A stretch of DNA of 64,000 nucleotides. Origin: an uncultured Latescibacterota bacterium (GTDB lineage: Bacteria > Latescibacterota > UBA2968). The notes under the pieces were generated by a model. The model ran no database searches, was not told the DNA's origin, and saw only the letters and a list, made by a program, of their open reading frames with translations. The position numbers and the translations under genes were made by a program. Below, piece after piece: positions 30,543 to 38,505 of the stretch (its first letter is position 1; each line of letters begins with the position of its first letter). The DNA lies in the NCBI GenBank assembly GCA_958295785.1, contig OY282377.1, positions 1,998,394 through 2,062,393 of the forward strand, given 5' to 3'.

Positions 30543-31862
30543 TTATCTGAACATGGGAAATGCCATTTTGCCCTGTTTTTCCATTCGGGCCATGCGCTTC
30601 ATCATTTTTTGCATCGTGTTGAATTGTTTGAGCAACTTGTTGACATCCTGAACCGTGCGTCCGCTGCCCATTGCAATGCGTTTGCGCCTGCTGCCGTTGA
30701 TGATGTGCGGCTTGGCGCGCTCGATAGGCGTCATCGAATAGATAATGGCCTCGACGTGCGAGAAGGTTTTCTCATCCACCTGCGGCATGGACTTGCCCAT
30801 GCCGGGGATCATTTCCATCAACTGATCCAGCGGCCCCATCTGCTTGATTTGCGCCATTTGATCGAGAAAATCGTCAAATGTGAACGATGCGGACCGAAAC
30901 TTTTGCTCGGCCTTTTTGGCCTGCGCTTCGTCGATGGTCGCCTGTGCTTTTTCCACCAGCGTCACCACGTCGCCCATGCCCAAGATGCGCGAGGCCATGC
31001 GGTCGGGGTGAAACACCTCTAGGCCATCCACCTTTTCGCTGACGCCGATGTATTTAATCGGAACGCCCGTCACTTCGCGGATGGACAACGCGGCACCGCC
31101 TCGGGTGTCGCTGTCCATGCGCGTGAGGATCACGCCCGAAAAATTGAGGGTTTTGTAAAAGGCAGACGCCGACGATACGGCATCTTGCCCGGTCATCGCG
31201 TCGCACACGAACAAAATTTCAGAGGGCGATACGGCCTCGCGGATGCGAACCACCTCGTCCATGCGCTCGTCATCGACGTGCAACCTGCCCGCGGTATCGA
31301 GAATGACCACATCGCGGTTTTCACGCCGCGCCCGATCTATCGCCTGAATCGCAATATCGACCGGATCTGTTCCTTGTGGCGACCGATGCACGGGCACGCC
31401 GATTTGCTCGCCGAGCACGCAGAGTTGATCGATGGCCGCGGGGCGATAAATATCGGCTGCCACGAGCAAGGGCTTTTTGTTTTGCGACGCCAACAATCGG
31501 GCCAATTTCGCCGCAGAGGTGGTTTTGCCCGATCCCTGAAGCCCGACCATCATCACTGCCGAGGGCGGGGTTTCTGCAAATTGCAACGCGGCATTACGCT
31601 CGCCCATCAGCGCGATCAATTCGTCATGGACGATTTTCACGACCTGTTGCCCGGGCGTAATGCTCTTGATCACCGCTTGCCCGAGCGCACGATCTTTGAC
31701 ACGCGCAATAAACGAGCGGGCAACCTTGTAGTTGACATCGGCCTCGAGCAATGCGCGGCGCACCTCGCGCATGGCGTCGTCGATATTCGACTCGCTCAAC
31801 CGACCGCGGTTGCGGAGTTTCTTAAACACGCCATTGAGGCGATCTGTCAGCATTTCAAACAT
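30543..31862 (-). CDS. ffh: Signal recognition particle protein Ffh
   Basis: A 439-residue SRP54-type GTPase. N domain at residues 1-85; G domain with GLQGSGKTTSAAKLA (P-loop, about 107-121), DTAGRLHVDDERMDE, and TRMDSDTRGGAAL; C-terminal M domain with GMG and Met-rich helices (MQKMMKRMARMEKQGKMAFPMF) that hold signal sequences and 4.5S RNA. The ATG at 31862 gives the standard N-terminus MFEMLTDRL. First gene of the ffh-rpsP-rimM-trmD-(rplS) operon. Confidence 0.97.
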   Translation of the reverse strand: MFEMLTDRLNGVFKKLRNRGRLSESNIDDAMREVRRALLEADVNYKVARSFIARVKDRALGQAVIKSITPGQQVVKIVHDELIALMGERNAALQFAETPPSAVMMVGLQGSGKTTSAAKLARLLASQNKKPLLVAADIYRPAAIDQLCVLGEQIGVPVHRSPQGTDPVDIAIQAIDRARRENRDVVILDTAGRLHVDDERMDEVVRIREAVSPSEILFVCDAMTGQDAVSSASAFYKTLNFSGVILTRMDSDTRGGAALSIREVTGVPIKYIGVSEKVDGLEVFHPDRMASRILGMGDVVTLVEKAQATIDEAQAKKAEQKFRSASFTFDDFLDQMAQIKQMGPLDQLMEMIPGMGKSMPQVDEKTFSHVEAIIYSMTPIERAKPHIINGSRRKRIAMGSGRTVQDVNKLLKQFNTMQKMMKRMARMEKQGKMAFPMFR

Positions 31863-31897
31863 AAAAAGCCCTTCAAAATTGCGGGGAAAGATTGCAC

Positions 31898-31926
31898 AAT
31901 ATAGACGATTCACCTAATTCATGCAA
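31898..31926 (-). promoter_or_regulatory. Promoter of the ffh-rpsP-rimM-trmD operon
   Basis: Minus strand TTGCAT, 17 bases, TATATT, about 35 bases upstream of the ffh ATG, in the gap before rpe. Confidence 0.5.
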
Positions 31927-31939
31927 GAAATTCATCTGT

Positions 31940-32599
31940 TCATCCCCCCATCGCGGCGCGGCGAATCGCCCGCACATTTTCTGCTATTGCCCCATTGCGA
32001 AATATCGCGGACCCCGAGACGAGCACTTGCGCCCCGGTTGCGACCACCTCGCGGGCGTTATCCACGCCAATGCCCCCGTCGATCTCGATTTCGACATCCA
32101 ACCCTCGGCGCGCGATCTCGGCTTTTAATGCCCGCACCCGATCCAGCGATTCCGGCATAAACGCCTGACCTCCAAACCCCGGTTCGACCGACATAATCAG
32201 CGCGAGATCCAACGCGGGTAGCAACGGGAACAACGCCTTGACCGGCGTGCTCGGGCGCAACGTGGCCCCGGCTTTCACATTCGCCTCGCGGATGCGCGTT
32301 AACAATGTGGACACATCCTCTTCAACCTCCATGTGAACCGTCAAAATATCCGCGCCCGCATCGGCAAAATCCCCGATGTATTTCCCCGGTTCGGCGATCA
32401 TGAGATGGACATCCAGCACCAGATCAGTGGTCTTGCGAATGGCCTCAACCACCAGCGGGCCAAATGTCAAATTGGGCACAAAATGCCCGTCCATAATATC
32501 CAGATGGATATACTCTGCCCCCGCGTCTTCAACCGAGCGCACCTGCTGTTCCAGCGCGCGAAAATCCGCGGAGAGAAATGATGGCGCGATTTTGATCAT
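31940..32599 (-). CDS. rpe: Ribulose-phosphate 3-epimerase
   Basis: A 219-residue TIM-barrel epimerase interconverting ribulose 5-phosphate and xylulose 5-phosphate. Signature regions: IAPSFLSADF at the start, IHLDIMDGHFVPNLTFGP (about residues 31-48), DVHLMIAEP, MSVEPGFGGQAFMPESL (about 137-153), and EIEIDGGIG with the phosphate loop VSGSAIF. Complete. It follows the PASTA protein gene on the same strand after a short gap with one palindromic repeat. Confidence 0.96.
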   Translation of the reverse strand: MIKIAPSFLSADFRALEQQVRSVEDAGAEYIHLDIMDGHFVPNLTFGPLVVEAIRKTTDLVLDVHLMIAEPGKYIGDFADAGADILTVHMEVEEDVSTLLTRIREANVKAGATLRPSTPVKALFPLLPALDLALIMSVEPGFGGQAFMPESLDRVRALKAEIARRGLDVEIEIDGGIGVDNAREVVATGAQVLVSGSAIFRNGAIAENVRAIRRAAMGG

Positions 32600-32664
32600 A
32601 AAGTCAGTGGTTAGTGGTCGGCGGTCGGCAAAACGAGCTACATGAGATCAATTCTTGTCTCTTT

Positions 32665-32691
32665 GGGCGAGCACGGGGGCATCGGCCCTAC
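32665..32691 (+). repeat. Short palindromic repeat (GGGCGAGCAC type)
   Basis: A 27-base palindrome in the PASTA-rpe gap, preceded by CTTGTCTCTTT exactly as at 42915. Confidence 0.8.
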
Positions 32692-32698
32692 ATTCTTC

Positions 32699-33439
32699 TC
32701 ACAACTTGCTCACGATAAGCTGCACGCTTGTCCCGCGTTTGATCGGCATTCCCGATTCGGGTTCTTGGCGAATGACGACATCGGGTTCGTAAGCCGTGCT
32801 AAATTCGTAGCGGATATGATCGGCGCGCAGCCCGAGGGACGACAACAGACGCCGCGCTTCGTCTAATTTGAGCTCGACCACCGAGGGCATAGCGACAAAA
32901 GCGCGCGGTGGCCCCGTGCTCACAATCAGCGCGACTGTCGTCCCTTGCGCGACTTGCTCGTCGGCTTTGGGCGTCTGATCGATGATATTGCCCTCTTTGA
33001 TCGCTGACGAAGACATTTCGGTCACTTCGCCGACTTCCAAATCCGCTCGTGCAATCCACAACCGCGCCTGTCGCAACGGGCGGTTGTGTACATCGGGCAC
33101 CGCGTAGAGCCGCTGTCCCAAACTCGGCGCGACATAGACCGTGCGATTGGGTTTGACGTGCGACAGCGCAGACGGATTTTGCCACACGATCTGCCCTTCA
33201 GGCACAGAAGCATCCCATCGCGGTTCGCGTTCTTTCATGTGCAGGCCCTCTGCCTGCAATCGCGCACGCGCCTGCGAGGGGGTAAGCCCGATGAGGTCGG
33301 GAACAGGCACCTCCACGCCTTGGCGCACATAGCGCGGCATCACGAGTTGATCCACCGCGATCAATCCGACGATTGCCACACTGAGGGCACACGCGCCAAA
33401 CAGTGCGATTTCGCGCAAAATTTTGCGAACCAAATCCAT
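32699..33439 (-). CDS. PASTA-domain membrane protein
   Basis: A 246-residue protein with an N-terminal transmembrane helix (residues 8-33, LREIALFGACALSVAIVGLIAV) and three PASTA repeats outside the membrane: VPDLIGLTPSQARARLQAEGL (about residue 45), VPDVHNRPLRQARLWIARADL (about 115) and MPSVVELKLDEARRLLSSLGL (about 185). PASTA modules bind peptidoglycan; without a kinase domain it is probably a cell-wall-binding accessory. ATG at 33439 follows CGGAGG. Adjacent to rpe, a common pairing in bacteria. Confidence 0.88.
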   Translation of the reverse strand: MDLVRKILREIALFGACALSVAIVGLIAVDQLVMPRYVRQGVEVPVPDLIGLTPSQARARLQAEGLHMKEREPRWDASVPEGQIVWQNPSALSHVKPNRTVYVAPSLGQRLYAVPDVHNRPLRQARLWIARADLEVGEVTEMSSSAIKEGNIIDQTPKADEQVAQGTTVALIVSTGPPRAFVAMPSVVELKLDEARRLLSSLGLRADHIRYEFSTAYEPDVVIRQEPESGMPIKRGTSVQLIVSKL

Positions 33440-33634
33440 GCATGCCTCCGAAATTTTGAACGTCCAAAATAGCCGAAGGCCCAAACCCTGTCAAGCGCAG
33501 TTCCATTGAAAATCAGCGGTTTAGTACTCGACGATCACCAAAACGCGATGCGTGATGCCCAGTAGGGTATGCCACACGGCGGCGTAATCGACAGCAAAGC
33601 CGCTTTTCCGCACGCCAAACCCCGCGCTCAATCG

Positions 33635-34369
33635 CTATAGACGGTTGCCCATACCCGTGCGGAGCACCAGTTGCGGGTGAACGCGATACAACATCCCAAT
33701 GCCCGCGCCCGCGGGAAAATTCGCCTCCTTTTGCACATCGGCGACCACTGTCACCTGCGGCATAACGTCAATGCCCACGCCTATCGCACCTCCTTGTCCC
33801 AAAAGCGATGTGTGCTTGCCGCCTGCATTTCGCGCCACTGCGCCGAGAAAGACCCCTTCGCGCAACCGCCAGCGCATTCCCAGATCAAAGACCGTCCATT
33901 GCGTTGTGGGCATGCCCGCCGCGCTGATTTGCAAGACGCGCACCCCCAATCCCAAACTCGCTTGTTGGGATACGCGCAGGCCATAGATTAGGCCAAACAC
34001 CCGCTCTTTGTACAGGGAGAACCCAAATCCCGTGTATCTCGAGCCCAATCCGTGACGTCCAATTCGCACGCCCGCACTCAACGCCTGCGTTGTCAGTTCG
34101 GCCATGCCAAACGGCCGGTCATAAGCGGCAAACGCGCTCAACCGCTTGCCCCATGCCACTGCTGCGGGATTCCAAAACGCGCCCGCGGCCCCAGATGACA
34201 GTGCGCCCCCCACATCGCCCGCACCTGCGGTATGCGCGCCAACGGCCTGAAACTCAAAGGCCGCATGCACGGAAAAAAAATCATTGTGGATAGCGAAAAG
34301 CAAAAACGCCAGCCAACGCCACGCGGGGCGAAGACAACGTTGAACGAGAAAAGCCGAATTGTTCATCAT
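33635..34369 (-). CDS. Outer membrane PorV/PorQ-like barrel, truncated by an in-frame amber codon
   Basis: As read, 244 residues. An N-terminal hydrophobic segment (WLAFLLFAIHNDFFSVHA) precedes FEFQAVGAHTAGAGDVGGALSSGAAGAFWNPAAVAWG, the start typical of UPF0164/PorV/PorQ-like outer membrane proteins, followed by alternating beta strands. TAG at 33635-33637 ends the frame, but the same frame continues for 37 more codons of barrel-like sequence (LSAGFGVRKSGFAVDYAAVW ... VLVIVEY) to TAA at 33521. The full-length ancestral gene therefore spans 33521-34369. ATG 34369 is chosen after GGGGAAAGG. Confidence 0.7.
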   Translation of the reverse strand: MMNNSAFLVQRCLRPAWRWLAFLLFAIHNDFFSVHAAFEFQAVGAHTAGAGDVGGALSSGAAGAFWNPAAVAWGKRLSAFAAYDRPFGMAELTTQALSAGVRIGRHGLGSRYTGFGFSLYKERVFGLIYGLRVSQQASLGLGVRVLQISAAGMPTTQWTVFDLGMRWRLREGVFLGAVARNAGGKHTSLLGQGGAIGVGIDVMPQVTVVADVQKEANFPAGAGIGMLYRVHPQLVLRTGMGNRL

Positions 34370-34421
34370 AACACCTTTCCCCTGTGAATGGTTGCGTCTG
34401 CAGTACGCGACAAAACAACAA

Positions 34422-34527
34422 GCGAATCTACGCAACGGGGTACAATTGACCGCTTCTCAGATCCGTTTATCAGCGAATCGATTTGTCGATGCGTACATTT
34501 GGGCGGACACGGGAGCCACGCCCCTAC
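34422..34527 (+). repeat. Composite dispersed repeat (GGGGTACAA ... GGGCGGACAC type)
   Basis: Starts with GCGAATCTACGCAACGGGGT and ends with a GGGCGGACACGGGAG palindrome. Related copies: 44061-44171 (reverse), 63655-63770, and inside hrpA (40525-40725). The remainder of 34370-34734 has no recognisable gene. Confidence 0.7.
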
Positions 34528-34734
34528 CCGCCTGTCATCCGCGATCCACTTTCATCGTATTGCAAATAACTTGCCAAACGGCTTGTCCAACCCATATTCT
34601 TGATAACCTGTTGATATTACACGCCAAAATCTGATTATTGTCGGTCGGTGCGGGCGTGTAACTGTCGGCACAATGCGACAGAGTATCTCAATTTGCCGCC
34701 CGTCATAGAACAAAAAATCCGCGGGGGTTTTGTG

Positions 34735-34763
34735 TTGACTCTGGCAGAGTGGCGCTGTATTCT
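34735..34763 (+). promoter_or_regulatory. Promoter of the pectate-lyase-like gene
   Basis: TTGACT (34735-34740), 17-base spacer, TATTCT (34758-34763), about 58 bases before the chosen ATG. Confidence 0.5.
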
Positions 34764-34820
34764 GAGGCGGCGCGGGCATTTGTCGCGCCGCGTTTTGGAG
34801 ATATTGAAAGGGACATGGCG

Positions 34821-36137
34821 ATGGCTTGGCATGCCATTCAAAAAATCGCGCTGTGCATCTTTGTCGCGCTGATTCCGGTCGCGTGTGGCGGGGATAACAC
34901 CACGGGCCAAACCACAGACCGCGAGGGGATCGCGGACGGGCACCGCTTTGATATTTCAGAAAATCAGACCAGCGATTTTGGGATGAATACGCCCGGCGGG
35001 CGCGGGGGCAGGATCATTCGGGTGACAAATCTATCGGCGAGTGGACAGGGGTCTTTGGACGCGGCGCTGTCTGCGAGCGGCCCGCGCATTGTGGTGTTTG
35101 AAGTGGGTGGGGTGATCGATTTGGGCAAGGGCCGGTTGACGATCCGCGAGCCGTTTGTAACTGTGGCGGGACAGACCGCGCCGAGCCCGGGCATCTCGAT
35201 CATTCGCGGCGCATTGTCAATTCAGACGCACGATGTGATTGTGCAACACATTCGGGTGCGGCCAGGCGATGCGGGAGAACCCAAGAGAAGCGGGTGGGAG
35301 CCAGATGGGATTTCAACATCGGGGGGCGAGGCGTACAATGTCTTGATCGATCACTGTTCGGTTTCATGGGCCGTGGATGAGAACTTGAGCGCGTCTGGTT
35401 CGCGCACAGAAGGGCCCGAGGCGACTTCGCATCGCGTCGCGTTTCGCAACTGCATCATCGCCGAGGGGCTCCACGATGCGTCGCACAGCAAAGGCCCGCA
35501 CTCAAAGGGGTCGTTGATTCACGATTTTTGTCGGGAGATCGCCATTATCGGCAATTTGTATGCCCACAATGCGGATCGCAATCCGTATTTCAAGGCGTTC
35601 ACAACCGGGGTGATTGTGAACAATGTGATTTACAATCCGGTCGCGCGGGCCATTAAACTGAGTTTTTCCGAGAGCGAGTTTGAAGGCACGGGCATTATTC
35701 CGCAAAATGCCCGCGTGAGCGCGGTGGGCAATGTGCTGATTCACGGACGCGACACGCGCTCGGGCTTGGCCTTGGTATCGTCAAAGGGCGACGCGTATCT
35801 CGAGGATAATATCGCGTTGGATCAAACCGGGGCCGCCGTGCCATTGACTTCTGGCAATATCCGCATTTTGAATGAAAAACCCATGTGGGGCACTATCGCG
35901 CCTTTGCCCTCATCAGCAGTCGTCGAGTATGTGGCACAACACGCGGGCGCGCGACCCAAAGACCGCGATGCCGTGGATCAACGCATTGTGCGCGAATTTC
36001 TCGCCCGCCAAGGCCGAGTGATCGACAGCCAAACCGAGGTGGGCGGCTATCCACAGGTGGAGGCAGTCAGGCGGCCGCTGAATATTCCCGCAGATGTGGA
36101 TGCTTGGCTCGCACAACTTGCCGCCGAACTCGAATGA
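34821..36137 (+). CDS. Pectate-lyase-like beta-helix lipoprotein
   Basis: A 438-residue exported protein. Signal peptide with a lipobox: hydrophobic IALCIFVALIPVAC, Cys at about residue 17, then GGDN. The body is a right-handed beta-helix of the pectate lyase type: GGRGGRIIRVTNLSASGQGSL, RIVVFEVGGVIDL, FVTVAGQTAPSPGISI, VIVQHIRVRPGD and the catalytic-face segment LIDHCSVSWAVDENLSAS. It probably degrades a uronic-acid polysaccharide at the outer surface. ATG 34821 is preferred because AAAGGG lies eight bases upstream; an ATG at 34815 is also in frame. Confidence 0.85.
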   Translation: MAWHAIQKIALCIFVALIPVACGGDNTTGQTTDREGIADGHRFDISENQTSDFGMNTPGGRGGRIIRVTNLSASGQGSLDAALSASGPRIVVFEVGGVIDLGKGRLTIREPFVTVAGQTAPSPGISIIRGALSIQTHDVIVQHIRVRPGDAGEPKRSGWEPDGISTSGGEAYNVLIDHCSVSWAVDENLSASGSRTEGPEATSHRVAFRNCIIAEGLHDASHSKGPHSKGSLIHDFCREIAIIGNLYAHNADRNPYFKAFTTGVIVNNVIYNPVARAIKLSFSESEFEGTGIIPQNARVSAVGNVLIHGRDTRSGLALVSSKGDAYLEDNIALDQTGAAVPLTSGNIRILNEKPMWGTIAPLPSSAVVEYVAQHAGARPKDRDAVDQRIVREFLARQGRVIDSQTEVGGYPQVEAVRRPLNIPADVDAWLAQLAAELE

Positions 36138-36258
36138 GATGGTTGATTTCTGTGAAAAAATATCCGATATTTTGGCATAGGCGAGGGATTGGGGACTGGG
36201 GGTTGGTAGCCTTCTCCCATACGGAATCAAGTCACTGGACTCCGGTCTCGCCTTCATC

Positions 36259-36285
36259 GGGCGAGCACGGGGGCCTCGCCCCTAC
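36259..36285 (+). repeat. Short palindromic repeat (GGGCGAGCAC type)
   Basis: A palindromic copy in the gap before the second PhyH gene; the following bases (CTACACACTGCTCGCC, then TTTTGTG) also follow the copy at 24028, so a longer unit was dispersed. Confidence 0.8.
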
Positions 36286-36353
36286 ACACTGCTCGCCTTT
36301 TGTGGATAAACTTCCATCTTACTTTTTACCGCCTTTCACCTTTGGAGCGAACT

Positions 36354-37091
36354 ATGGCTTATTTTTCCGAGCGAGACAAGGAGCACTTCAAGGAACAGGG
36401 GTACGTCGTCAAACGCGATGTCGTGCCCTTGCACTTGATCGACAAAGCCGTGGATGTGGTGTGGGACGAGATCGACGCGGACCGCGATGATCCCAAAACT
36501 TGGATCGATGCGGGGCCTCGGGGGAATTTGAAATGCAGCACCCATCCCGCTGTGCGGGCGACCTTGACGGAAACCCCGATTCAGGACATGTGCGAGGAAT
36601 TGGTCGGCAAAGACACGCTGGCTGTATCGAATTACACCTTTGCCAAGATGGTGTATCCCGAAGGGCACGACAATTGGACGCCCGCAACGCAGATGCACAT
36701 GGACGGCTATACGTGTGAAGGCGTGGTGGACACCTTTGCGATAGCGGTGACGGTGAACATCAACCACATCAAACCGCGCTCGGGTGGGTTCACGGTCTGG
36801 CCCGGCGCGCACAAGCGGGCGTATGAGTATTTTAAGACGCACAGCTTGGTGAATGGCCTGAATGCGTTTCGCAATGAACGCGGCGCGTATTGCGACCTGC
36901 CCACGCCCATCGACATTACAGGCCCGCCGGGCACGGTGACGTTCTGGCACCACCTGATGTTGCACAGCCCGGGCGTGAATTGCGGGCGCGATATTCGCAT
37001 GGCCTTTGTGAGCCGGTTCCGGCTCAAGGACAACAACGAGATGCGCTTCGAGACGCCGGATGACATGTGGGAATACTGGGAGGGCTTGTAG
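36354..37091 (+). CDS. Phytanoyl-CoA dioxygenase (PhyH) family protein, second copy
   Basis: A 245-residue Fe(II)/2-oxoglutarate dioxygenase. The metal site is H115-x-D117 in TQMHMDGYT and the distal His204 in HHLMLHSPGVN; IRMAFVSRFRL carries the likely 2-oxoglutarate arginine. FKEQGYVVKRDVVP at the start is typical of PhyH. It is only distantly similar to the copy at 161-1003. ATG 36354 is preceded by TTGGAGCGAACT. Followed by a strong terminator, so probably monocistronic. Confidence 0.85.
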   Translation: MAYFSERDKEHFKEQGYVVKRDVVPLHLIDKAVDVVWDEIDADRDDPKTWIDAGPRGNLKCSTHPAVRATLTETPIQDMCEELVGKDTLAVSNYTFAKMVYPEGHDNWTPATQMHMDGYTCEGVVDTFAIAVTVNINHIKPRSGGFTVWPGAHKRAYEYFKTHSLVNGLNAFRNERGAYCDLPTPIDITGPPGTVTFWHHLMLHSPGVNCGRDIRMAFVSRFRLKDNNEMRFETPDDMWEYWEGL

Positions 37092-37114
37092 AACACCCGC
37101 CAAACCCAAAACAC

Positions 37115-37149
37115 AAAAGGCCAGACACACATCGCGTTCTGGCCTTTTT
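37115..37149. terminator. Bidirectional terminator between PhyH and the toxin-antitoxin pair
   Basis: Stem AAAGGCCAGA / TCTGGCCTTT with flanking A and T runs, serving the PhyH gene on plus and the RHH gene on minus. Confidence 0.9.
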
Positions 37150-37182
37150 CTGTGGAAGAAATGGGCGTATCAAAAATTCGGG

Positions 37183-37425
37183 CTATTTTTCGTCTCTGGG
37201 AACGGGCGGTTCATTCGCTTGGCAAACAACTTCGAGCACGCTAAGGGCTTTGGTTTTGGATCCGTTTTGTGCGCGTTCCTGCATCATCCGCGCCCCTTCT
37301 TCTGCACCGATATATCTCAGGGCAATTTCGTTGATGAGGTGGCTAACCGACACGCTCTTTCTGCGTGCGATTTCTTTGAGGCGATTCTGTGTAAACGCGC
37401 TCATGCGAATGGTGGTTTTGTTCAT
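37183..37425 (-). CDS. Ribbon-helix-helix antitoxin (CopG-like)
   Basis: An 80-residue protein with a ribbon-helix-helix DNA-binding start (KTTIRMSAFTQNRLKEIARRKSVSVSHLINEIALRYI) and a polar tail likely to wrap the toxin. The ATG overlaps the stop of the PIN gene by four bases (ATGA), so toxin precedes antitoxin in the transcript, an order seen in COG1569-type pairs. Probably represses the promoter at 37893. Confidence 0.8.
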   Translation of the reverse strand: MNKTTIRMSAFTQNRLKEIARRKSVSVSHLINEIALRYIGAEEGARMMQERAQNGSKTKALSVLEVVCQANEPPVPRDEK

Positions 37426-37853
37426 CCTCGTCGCTCCTGATAGGTTTTGAGAAAATCACCCGGCCGCTGAATTTCAAAAGAGACTTGATTGCGAAGCGTC
37501 AGGAAATGCCTCACGTTAAAAGTGATCAACACATCGGCATTTGAATTGTAAGCCGATTCAACAACAATGGCGTCATCTTCGTCAAGCAAAATTCCCCGCC
37601 AGACAAAATCATTCTGCACGGGTTGAATCACCGATGCCAGATAATCCAAAAAATCATTGATTTGTGCGAGCGAAAGCGGTGTGCGTTCCAAGAAGCGTTT
37701 TGAATGAAGCTGTTCTTCGTATTCTGTCCAAAGCGCGGGCGTTGCCGCACAGGTTAAAGTTCCTTCAAGCACGAGTGACAGGATTTGGTACGATGCACCT
37801 CGAGAAGATATCAAACCGGCAAATAATATATTGGAATCCAAGACGACCAGCAT
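37422..37853 (-). CDS. PIN-domain toxin (COG1569-like)
   Basis: A 143-residue PIN ribonuclease. Acidic active-site residues are visible: D6 in VVLDSNILFAGLISS, a Glu at about residue 45 in LWTEYEEQL, and DEDDAIVVESAYNSNADVLITFNVRHF, the metal-binding C-terminal cluster. Expected to cleave RNA when freed from its antitoxin. All catalytic acids are present, so the pair looks functional. Start ATG 37853. Confidence 0.85.
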   Translation of the reverse strand: MLVVLDSNILFAGLISSRGASYQILSLVLEGTLTCAATPALWTEYEEQLHSKRFLERTPLSLAQINDFLDYLASVIQPVQNDFVWRGILLDEDDAIVVESAYNSNADVLITFNVRHFLTLRNQVSFEIQRPGDFLKTYQERRG

Positions 37854-37892
37854 AAGCAGTTCCGAAAAGAATCAGATGGCGAATTTGCCATA

Positions 37893-37921
37893 AGTTATCG
37901 AAATTCACATGGGCTGTCAAG
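37893..37921 (-). promoter_or_regulatory. Promoter of the PIN/RHH operon
   Basis: Minus strand TTGACA, 17 bases, TAACTT, about 40 bases upstream of the PIN start. Confidence 0.5.
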
Positions 37922-38060
37922 TTGGTGTCTTTTGAACAAAAGTCAGGGAGCGCGTCATGGCCTTTTGCGTCTTCAGGCTTTTTGGTATATTGGACATATC
38001 ATGCTGAAAAGCGATCCCCTTGACGTGATACAGTCATTCAAAGAAGCCATTGCAACCAGG

Positions 38061-38407
38061 CCATCCCAAAAGACCATCGGATAAAACCATCACGCACAGC
38101 GCGCAAGGCCGTCTCGCAACCCACAGCGATTATGTAGCCAACCTTGCAGGCCAACGCATGTCGTGCGACCCGCAAAGCGCTTTGCGCTGTGCCAGCTCCT
38201 CGGCGTCTGAGAGCGGCATTTTTTGCCTCCTTTTTTTTGCTGTTGAAAAAAAGTAGGTCGCCGCACGCCGTAGGCACAGGCGTAGCCAACGCATCGAAGG
38301 CAACCCACAAGGAGGCAGAACCAAACGCTTTACGTAAGTCTGTTCCCCATTCCTCATTCCTCCCTAATGGGAGGCAGGATACGGACAACTTAAAAACAAA
38401 TTGGTAT
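38061..38407 (+). repeat. 350-bp interspersed element, full copy 1
   Basis: About 347 bases, from CCATCCCAAAAGACCATC to CAAATTGGTAT, with high similarity to 58814-59174 and partial copies at 13424-13543 and 18431-18469. It contains a T-run/A-run pair, the hairpin-prone GCGCTTTGCGC, and no transposase. It fills most of the space before hrpA. Confidence 0.9.
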
Positions 38408-38505
38408 AACAACCGCATTGAATTGATTCCCGTGCGTCCCGTGCGTCAAATGCGCGGATTTATACCGGGCATTGAAACGGATGTTCCACGGAAGGAAGAC
38501 CGGAT

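Noticed and set aside
38090-38418. Minus-strand open frames within the 350-bp element as genes
   Set aside because: They lack ribosome sites, differ between copies by frameshift-like changes, and have composition typical of untranslated repeats.
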